This document shows positions 43,401-54,000 of a DNA stretch of 64,000 bases, in pieces. This DNA comes from Pachyseris speciosa (lineage: Eukaryota; Cnidaria; Anthozoa; Scleractinia; Pachyseridae), in contig JAEMWC010000273.1 in NCBI GenBank assembly GCA_016490735.1, positions 285,001 to 349,000 on the forward strand. The letters are read 5' to 3'. The translations under genes were made by a program, and so were the position numbers. Within the stretch, counting starts at the first letter, position 1; each line of letters starts with the position of its first letter. Under the pieces are notes generated by a model that was given only the letters and a program-made list of their open reading frames with translations, did not search any database and was not told the origin of the DNA.

Positions 43401-46400
43401 TCTTACTTCTGACATGTCATCAGTGCCATTCTCAAATTCATCATAGTTCTTGGACTGATCTTCTGCCACATAGTTAATCTCCTCACAGTAATTTGCTGGA
43501 AAGAACTTTTCTTTCTGTCCTCCATAATCACCAACCCACCTGGATTAATGCAGAAAAACAACACCAATTTTAATTATTATTTTATAATGTCCTCTTAACC
43601 TTACCCCTTTCCAAGGTACATAAGGCCAACACACCACTGAGACCTATAGTCTCTTGCATAAACAGCTTTGCTTATGATTTGTCTTCCTACCTAGCCGATG
43701 TATTATCTCCCCTAATGTTCAGGGAACTCAGAGTACACAGTTAACAACTCAGCTCATTTTGTGTCCATTGTGAACGGTGAAAGGGCACTAGAAAACGAAA
43801 TCATGGTGTCTTTCGACGTAGAATCACTGTTCACGAACGTTCCAATCGAAGGAGCAATACAGACTGCACTGCGAAAACTAGAAGCTGACCCGTGTCTTGC
43901 CAACCGCACGACTCTAACACCTACACAGATTGCAGACCTCTTGAGTTTCATTCTCAGATCCACATACTTCCAGTATATGATGGACTGATTTACGAACAGC
44001 AAGAAGGAGCAGCCATGGGTAGCCCGGTATCCACAGTGATAGCTAACCTCTACATGGAGAGTTCTGAGTAGCAAGCTTTGACATCCATGCCCTGTACACC
44101 TAAAATCTGGAAACGCTATGTGGATGACACCTTTACCATCTTAAATCATGACAAAGTTGACTCTTTCCTACAACACAATAGTCAACAGCCCACAATCCGT
44201 TTCACAATGGAACTCAATCCCCTTCCTTGATACGTTGATTATTAAGGATTTGAATGGATACCTCTCTACCAGTGTTTACAGAAAGCCTACACACACTGAC
44301 CAGTACCTAGCCTATGATTCACACCACCCGCAATCTGTAAAACGCGGTATTGTCAAGTTCCTGTACGATCGATCTAAACACCACATAACAAAACCATCAG
44401 TTATCTCTCATGAAAAGAAACACCTCTCATCGGTCCGTGCTTCCAATGGTTATCCATTTTCATTTATAAAAAACCTTACAAAAACCAAGGGACGAACAAC
44501 CACTAAAGAACCTGAACCTGAAATTAAATCTACTGTGGTTCTGCCATACGTCAAATGCACATCGGAGGCTCTTCGCCGTTGCCTACAACAACAAGGCATA
44601 CGGACTGTTTTCAGATCTGACACGGCTCTTAGATCACACCTAGTGTGACCTAAGGACATTGTCGATCCAGTAAAACAAGACAGAGTAGTCTACAAGATTC
44701 CATGCGAATGTGGCAAGGTCTGTATTGGAGAGATGGGAAGATCTATGCATGAATGGATTAAGGAACACGATAAAGACATACAGCTTGCTCGAACCCAATC
44801 CTCTGCCATTTCAGAACGTAGCAACGTGACCGACATTATCCGCTCTGGGACGAAATTAAATTTATTGACCGAGACCCACATTGGTACACCCATAGGGTTA
44901 AAGAAGCTATTCACATATTAAGACTTCACCCTAACAACATCAACAGGGACAGTGGAATTGAAATTCCTGAAGCATGGATGCCCACGATCAAACAAGACAA
45001 CAGCCAATCAGTACCAAAGCAGACCGCTGAGGGAACAATTTCTAGTCTGAACGACAAGGATCAAAATCCTCCAATCAACAACAGCCTTTGCGAGGATCGA
45101 AACACACCAATCACCACCAGCCACGGTGCTTCTTATACTCACACACAGCCAGTCGACACCATCGCCTGATGAAGACCAGCAGTATAGGGGTCGAAATGTC
45201 GTGATCCACATCTTTGTGAGTCAATCGTGAGACAAAAGATTAACTCAGCTATCAACTTGAAGAATGTCAATGTTCAGCAGCTATATAAGATGCTGAACAC
45301 TGGTAAAATATAATACGCTGATGAACCACTGTGAAGGGGTGATGCATTATGCAGCCATCCCCCAGAAGTATACATAAAACACCTACTGGTATTAAGTGGC
45401 CAATGACACAGCATCCTTTTAGCCACCCTTATTAGGATTCCCCTTTTGTTTTGACCCAAATTAAGAGCCCAGCAAAAATTTTACAGAGTCATATGGTTTG
45501 GAAATGTGTTTTAAAAAAGTGATAACAGATAGAAGTCTAAAAAAGATGATCAAGACAGTCTAACTGATAAAGACATCCAAACAAAGCATAAGTAGTTGTC
45601 TTGCTAACATTCCATGATTACCGAGCAAGTCAGAGAGACTTCAAAGCTGCAGTATAACCCCATAACAGCTCTAGATCTACAAATAAACAGCATGTGGCAG
45701 CTGAAAGTCACATTAAATGTCTTGAACTAATTTGCGCTATGTGGAATACATCCTTACCATCCTCCATCCTCTTTGGTGACATTAGTGATGAATGCTCCAC
45801 GGCAAAAAGTCATCTCATCAGGATTTTGAGCTTCATAGTCCCACAATGCTCTGCATGCAGGCTATAATTTACAAGATAAGCAAAACAAGTGATAGAGCAC
45901 TCAACAGGTTGATGTTTAAACTTTGATTGTGTCAGCCAATTTTCATGGTATTTAAAGCAGTACACAAACCTTGGTAATAAACTGATTAGGCTCATGATAA
46001 TGGTCTCCAGAGCCGTAAATTGCCTCCTCTTCTGGTGACTGAAAAAAGTCATAAAACATTTAAAACCCAACAACAAGTTTGACGACTTTCAGATTTGATT
46101 GAGATGAACTTATAAGACAGCCAAGATATCTCAGTTTGTCTTTTAGGCTGGATAGTACTTTAGTACAATGAAGGCAATATATTAATTTTTTTTCAAATAA
46201 CAATGAAGCAAATGTGTGAAACTGCTACCAACTTTCAGGATTTAATATATCTAAACAGCAGTTGTCACTTTTAACAGAAAGTAACTAACTTTCTAGACTT
46301 TGCAATGCCAATGTTTAAAAATAATTTTACAAATATGCATAAAAGCATAAAAACATTTAGTAGATATAAAGCAAGAGCATCTTGGTCCATTTGTGTTTTT

Positions 46401-49400
46401 AAGGCAGAAACTGTGTGAAGTGCTGGCACCAAAATTGCAGGAAGCCATGGCGTTATTAAAACTTCTGTGCACCAAAAAACACAACTTGATAACAAGAAAT
46501 AAATAGTCACATGCATTTACAACAATAATTATTGTTAAATGATTGAATATTGCAGCAGTGACTTAAATCATGAATTTCTTGGACAGTTTTTTTTTCTGAT
46601 CTGGAAATTGAATAGTGCCAGTGATGATTATTATTAAATAAATCATTAATCACACATTAATAAGTCTTTAACAGTTTAAAACACCTTCTTAGAGAAGAAC
46701 AATAACACTTACTTGGCCAACTTTAGACAACACCTTGAAAAAGAAATACATTGATATTGCTGTAAGATTGATGCTTAATATAATGATTAATCATCAAGAA
46801 TAAACACACCAGCTGCAAGGGAGAAAACCCTGTCCACAAACTTAGATGGTAAAGTACACACTAATAGATCATAATGATTAAATTCATGTATTCTACTTAA
46901 AAAACAAATAATTAGCTTAAAACAACAATTAGCTTAAATTCCAAACAGAGAGACTGTATAAAGCTCAATCCAAGGCTTTCGCCATGCACTGCTTATATCA
47001 AAAAATTGCTTACACTGTAGGTCATAATACGTACCTCTTCATTGATTGGGTATTTGAGCTTCATTCCTTTGTAGAGAGGATGCTTCATGTAGAACTCAAC
47101 CAATTCCACCAAACTTTCAAACTGAGCAGTACCGATTGTAAAAAGGCGCCCTTCACGCTTTATCCGACAGTGCTTAATCTTGCCATCCGCTCTGCAAGTT
47201 AACACAGAATAGGAAGTTCAATGGGTACATTTAAGTAAGCAAGAAGTTTTATTTCCAGTTTTATGGTTGGAGGTGTAATGGAAGTGTGGCCATCATTAAA
47301 TGATGGCCACACTTCCATTACACCTCCAACAACAAAACAAAATTAATTTTGTTTTGTTGTTGGACACTGGCATAATGTGCATGGCTTAAACCTTGCATCA
47401 GAGGAAAAAGTTGCCTACTGAAACCACCTTTTCCTTGGTATGTCATTAAAAGTTCTGTCAAACGTCTGCCACACTAAAAATCTAAGTCATGTAGCTGAAC
47501 AACAAAAATCTTAATTGCTTTTTCAGTTAATCCCTACATCTGTACATGTCTCTAAAATGCTATCAAAACCTTCAACAAAACTGTTTCACACAAAAAGAAA
47601 AATATCTGTTTGCTATCCAGAGTTAATAAATTATGAAATTTAAACTAATATGGAAATCAACATGAAATATTTCACATTTTCAAGTTCTGGCCACTTTCCA
47701 CTGCTCAACTTATGGCAGCACCAAGTTAAGAAGTATTCAAAAATTATTACTGTTGGACAAGGTTCATTGGACATCAATTACAACATTTATTACACCCATA
47801 TTGAAATCACTGGTGATCCTTGCAATCTGATTGGCTCTCAACAGTGCAATATTATTTATTCCCAAATGCACCATTTTTTACTCTAAATCACATCCTTTCC
47901 ATAACTCATCAAAATGAAAGTGAAATAATACTAACCTATCAAATTTCATGGATAAACAAATATTACCATATTTATTCACTTATAAGGCGCACCATTTTTT
48001 ACAAGAAAATATGCTTCTTCGATCAAAATCTTCTCAAAACTCGGGGTGCGTCTTATAACCGAGTATTTTCGCGCAACAAAATATAACCTTCCAAATTTCC
48101 CTAATAATTAATGCTAAACTGAAATGAGTATGTAAATAAATGCCGGTAAATGAATAAACAAAAGACAACGTTGATCATTGACTTTATCTGATATGCTGGT
48201 TCTAAAAAGAACCGGGCTGGCTCTGAAAAGAACCGCTTGTTTGAAATCTCGGCTGAGCTCAGCTACTCATCGTCCTTGGCTTCGCTATTTGTCTTGAACT
48301 CGTTGACAATCAACTCTTCTGCGTCTTCTTCCTCGTCGTCCCAAACCGAAGGTGCTTAAAAGCAAATTAAACAAACTACAAATGCAAAGAAAAACAACTC
48401 CGATAAATGCTGCTACGGCGAACAAGTTCGTATAAAACAAAGCCGGGGTGATTTGAGCAACGAGCGAACATGCTAAAAAGCACATGCTTGAAATGGTTGA
48501 CGTCAGAAACAATTGAACAAATTCCTAACCTCGCTCCCATGATTGAGGCAAACTCGACTACAAATCGTTCGAAAAAATCGTCATGGCCGCTATTAAATAC
48601 TCCGAAAATGATAAAGGGAAAAGAACAAACGTTCTTCGTCCATCCAGGCCTTCTTGGGTATAGAAACCTGCATTCTCCTGGGCACCTGAATTCATAGCTG
48701 ACGAACGCCTTTGAATATCAGCATCTTTAACTCGCCGGAGAACAAGACATTCTGTTGGTTTCTCCATTTACGGACCATCCATTCCGATATGCAGTATTCG
48801 CGAGCAATTTCACGATTGTTGTTCATGGCTTCCGCTTCTGCTACGATCTTCAGCTTGAAGTTTAGATCATAGGAATGACGACGAGTGCTTGGAGCAATTA
48901 CTGAAAATTTACGGTACGCTGAAAGAATGCTCGAAGATTAAGATGTGTTTTGCAACAGATGAGCGAAAGATCTGTCAGATGAGTATTGTTTATAAACGTA
49001 AAACGGATCAATTAGTATTCGTAACCTAAAACACTGTTTCCTGAGAAGGATGACTTGAGTGAATTAAAGAGTGTGACTTTTATGCTATTGTCCATGTATG
49101 ACTTTTTTACTTTTGTTTTGAGAATGAAAGCACCGTAATTAGTACGTTTTGGAAGCAAAATTGTTGTGAGTTTAGCGAACGTGGTCAACAAAATTTCCCT
49201 AATTCTGGGTGCGTCTTATAACAGGGTATTTAGGTGAAATTTTCATTTTGCTTACTTGTCACAATCGTCTTCGAAAGTTTAGGGTGCGTCTTATAACCGA
49301 GTGCGCCTTATAAGTGAATAAATACGGTAATATTGACAAAAAACTGTGTGATTTCAAAATGGGTGTAATAAACTGTGGTAATTGAACTTCGTGTTATGCA

Positions 49401-51063
49401 ATTTTAATCTAAAATCATACTTGTGATTTCAAATCAAACTCACCCTGCATGCTCGTTTGATTTTGAAATCATGCGTATGATTTCAGACCAAATTGCACTC
49501 CACTCAGTTCAATTACCATTATTAATCATTTTCCTAGGCAATTTGAGAAGCCAATTTAAAAACATGTCCTGGAAAAAAACCTACAATAAAAGAAATTCTA
49601 AGGTCCATCCAGTTACAATCAATTATTTATTGGTTGGGAAAATCATGAAAGATTATTCCACAGACCAACAATTGAACATTTGTCAAGCATTTCACATCAT
49701 TACAAACAGGTGTGTGTCGCCAACAAGTTACTCTTAGGACTTCTTATTGAGTGATTATAATTAAAAGGAAAGCCTTGATTAACCTGAAGGAGATGGCATA
49801 TGATGATGTGTCGTCATATGCATCTGATTGATTTTCCATTTGTGAGTCATCTTGTGCTGGTTGTTCAGACTCTTTCCTCCTCACGAGGTAGGCTCCATTT
49901 TTCCTCACCCTTTTCAACATGTCCTCTGCCCTGTCTCTGTTTAGATTATTATGGTACCAACTACACAAAGAAAGGAAAAGTGATGAAAGTTCAAGAGAGC
50001 TTCACTATGACAAAGAAAGAAAAAGTAGTAGTAACAGACAGTGGCTTCTCAACAAATAGTCAAAGAGTTTGGCCAAACTGGAAATTTGGCCAAAAATGCC
50101 CAAAAATAACTACACCTCTCCTTTGACAAAGACTTGTTACCAGAAAGGCTAAAAATTCAATAAACCTATGGCTTTTTCACAGAAACTATGCGAATGAAAT
50201 AATAAGCACCATTCAGAACCCATCCCATTTTAGTTTCCTTGTTGACGGCAAGATGCAAAATAGTAAATGCAGAGCTTTTCTCTGGGCCTAATGGCTTCAA
50301 TGGTATGATTGAAACATTTACATAAATTGGGATTACACTTACCACTGATCCAGATGTGCATTTGGCTGTTGTATGAAAACACAAACAAAAAAAACATTAT
50401 TTAGCAAGAACTATAATCATGATACATTTTAAGGTAGTAATAATAAATTAAGAAAAGCCTGAAATAACATTTGCTGTGTTATACACCGAATAACTATAAT
50501 AACAAGTAATGGTAATAGGACTGAGTGGAGTACAATTCAGGGAGTAATCAGGCAATTCAATTCAAATTGGCCGAGCATGTAGCATGAGGCTGATTTGAAA
50601 TTACGAGCACAATTACTCCTGAATTGTACAACAAAGTCCAATTACCAATTAATTGTGTCAATAACAAAATGCGAAAAACTTTAGAGATCAACTTTCTAAA
50701 TTGTAAAGCTGTTGTTAGAAAATAAACAACGGTTCAAATGCAAATTATGCAAGACCGGAAATGTTTTTCCTGCTGGCTGAGCTTACGAAAGAGGCAGGAA
50801 ACAAAGTTCTCTCAAAACGAATGGAGCACATACCTGGGTAGGAGCCAGGATGTAAGTTTCACGTTAGGTCACATGATTCAGTTTTTGTTTTCTTGCCGGA
50901 CAGTGCAACAGCTTTCCCACCCTCCCACCCATTTGTTAGTTCTTGCCTAATTTTTTGTTTTTTGATAGAAGCGTATCAAAGTTTGGGTAGCTTTTTTCCC
51001 ATTGTTGACTCCACTCCTGTTGCAAACACTTGTAATCAGACAGGCCATTACTATTACCATTAC

Positions 51064-51099
<36 letters not shown>

Positions 51100-54000
51100 G
51101 TAATGATAATAGGACTGAGTAGAGTACAATTCAGGGAGTAATTGGGCAAGTGATTTCAAATTGGCCAAGCGCATAGCGCAAGGTTGATTTGAAATTACAA
51201 GCACTATTACCCCTGAATTGTACGACACGAAGTCCGATTACCAATTAATATTGTGTCAATAACAAAATGCAGTAAACTCAGGAATTTAAGATTTGTTACT
51301 GTAGTCATTTCTCTGAGGACAACTCACTCACTCATTTGATTCGCTGTATTTCCAACTTCAACAACTGTATAGTTTTCTTTCATTTCAAGGCTTGAAGTCA
51401 AAGGTTGTCAAAATCTAAGGAAAAATTCTACATCTACATCTACATGATTTCAGCACTCGGCATTGTCCCATTGACTTACGGCTTATGGCTGACAAATCTG
51501 AATAAAAGTCATTTTCAGTCTGGACCTGTCAACCTACTCCACTACTACGAATTTTCCTTGATTTTAATTGGCTAGCATGGGCTAGCTAGTTAAAGTTTAT
51601 TGGCTAATGGAATGAAGTGCTTAATTTTTATTGGCTGCTTAACTGTCCGATTTGGCCAGTCCGATTACAAGTGCTTGTAATCGGAAAGCTCAAATCGGAC
51701 AGTTTGGACCCAAAACAGCCAATTAAGCCACAAATAAGGGCTGTTAAGAGCCAATCATATTCGAGCATTTTGTTATTGACACAATAATAATAATAATAAT
51801 AATATTAAAGTTTCAAATCTTTCTAGCCAAGCACAGATGCTCTTTTAATTGAGGAGACTGAATAAAATCAACTCTAAATAAAGTTATTAATTAAAAAGTT
51901 ATTAAAGAAAGACATCAAGCAAGTTTCATACAACTTGAAGCTCCTTCTCTAACATAAAATGACTAAAAGCAGTACTACCAGGGGTTTCATCAAGGTTTTG
52001 AGCAGGAAGGAAAACATTTCACACGCGGCAAACATGATTGGTTGATGTGCCCATGTCAGGTAGGGAAAACTACAATGTACAATGTACAGCCAGCCCCATT
52101 GCCTGGTGCCTGGCCCTTGATGAAACCCCTGTACTACATTGCAGTTCTACTCTGGCTGACTTCTGGTCCACTGAAAGTTTACACAATACAACTACATTCC
52201 TTCTCAGCAACCACTTAATAAGACAACAGTTTGGGAGAATGTTTGACTCACTAATCACTGAAGTGCCATGCTTCCTTGAACTGTTAAACTAGTTACTAAG
52301 AATCACCTGCGGAATAGCATCTGTCAGAGTGAGTTCAAAGTTCATGCTTTTGAGAGGATGACTCTGATAGAAGTTTATGAGGCTGTATAAACTGTCAAAC
52401 GTCACTTGATCCACAAGATAGTACTTTGTCTGTCCGTTCTCTTGCTTGGATTTAATCCTGCAGTGTTGCACTCTTCCTCTCCGCCTACAATATTTTCATA
52501 AAATTCCAGACATTACTACCTCATTATTGTTAAATTATGAATATAATTATAATGCATGCTCTGACTTGTTGTCTGTCTACGCTGATGTTCATTGGGTTAT
52601 GAAACTAGCTGTGTTTAAGTTTTTTTTTTTTATTAAAATAAAGACAAAAGGTACTCTTTCCTACTACAAACACTTGTGTAAGCTGGAAAGAACCTACCAA
52701 TAAGAGTGCTAAAAATGGAAACAAATTCAAAAATACATGTATGTGAACACATTCATCTCCACTTCATGAAATACTGTAAATGTCATTTTATAACCAAATC
52801 TATAATCCTGAATCTACTGATTACATGTAACTCAGTACAACTTCCAACAACTGAGTAAAAGCAAAGACAAACAACTTGTGTAACACACTCAGGATTCAAC
52901 ATCACCAACAGCATGGTAGCCCAAGGCTAGTAAGTAAAAATCACATGTTCACTAGTCTGTGGGCTAGATAGCAGAATTCAAGAAATAAACTAGTAACTAG
53001 TTTTACTGGATTATCATCACTTGACAACCAGTTAGAAAGCAAATTATGTCAAGTTTTAATGAGAATGACAACAAAGACAGCATTAAAAACTACCATTTCA
53101 GGTGGCATCATTAGCCTGTTCCAGGCTCTCAAATATTTGGAGTGAGCAAAACAAGTGAAGAACAAGGGAAGAAAATCACAGGAAACATCAACACCCACAG
53201 TGTGGTTGTTATTCTTTTCCATCAGCATCTTGGCAAGCATGGTTCTCACGCATGCCTTGGAGGAATCAAAGAATTTCGTTTTCTCTGAGATTTTCAAGAT
53301 GTGAAAGAAATTTCCCTCCTGAAACTTGGCTTGTTGGAAAGACGTGTTCGTGATTATGTTGAGTTGGTCCGGCAAGAGTCAAATTTTACACTGCTTTGCA
53401 CTCAAGCAAAAATACTCAATCCCGCCACTTAGCATCTGCAATGAAGTCTAAGAAGATAACAATAATGTGTGCCTTTGGAAAAGCAAAATTTGCTTTGGTA
53501 CTACATGGAGCTGCAGCCTCTCAGAATCCTGGAGAAAGGAGGTACACTGTACGATATTATAAACTTGCACGCCAGGAGATAGTGTTGGATGAAGTCCTGT
53601 CTGTGACAGAATAATTGCAAGAGAGCTTATCTTTATGTTTTCTGTTGTCAGTGCCAAAATTGTTCTCTGTGTTGCTTGTAGTACTGCACACATGATTGCC
53701 AGTGCGATACACTTCGGCGAAAGCATTAACATTAAAAATATTCCAGTAAATGTGAGACTTTTCTTAAAAATTTGGCAGACAGGATCCACACATGCTTACT
53801 TGCGGCTATGTGTATCTAAATGACTTGCGCGAGAATCCGAGAACAATTTGCGTTAATTGACATATTGACATTCTGACAGTAGAAATCCAATTAACTGAAT
53901 GTGGGTGGAACAGGGTCGTTAAAGAAATCTCACAGGCTCTAGCTTTCCTCTGTTTCCCTCCCCCAGCCCTGCTAAATTTTCTTCGCATGTTCTCACATGC

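Larger units (their letters stand above)
43597..45256 (+). mobile_element. 5'-truncated Penelope-like element
   Basis: It lies in the PLC-gamma intron, opposite strand. It starts inside the RT ([20 protein letters not shown]), continues through the catalytic core and GIY-YIG domain, and ends with the hammerhead-containing 3' terminus shared with 7545-7680. At least two frameshifts or stops are present. Confidence 0.85.

Noticed and set aside
53049..53375. 108-codon minus-strand ORF
   Set aside because: It overlaps the TIR of a non-autonomous element and has no domain, splice sites or family motif.
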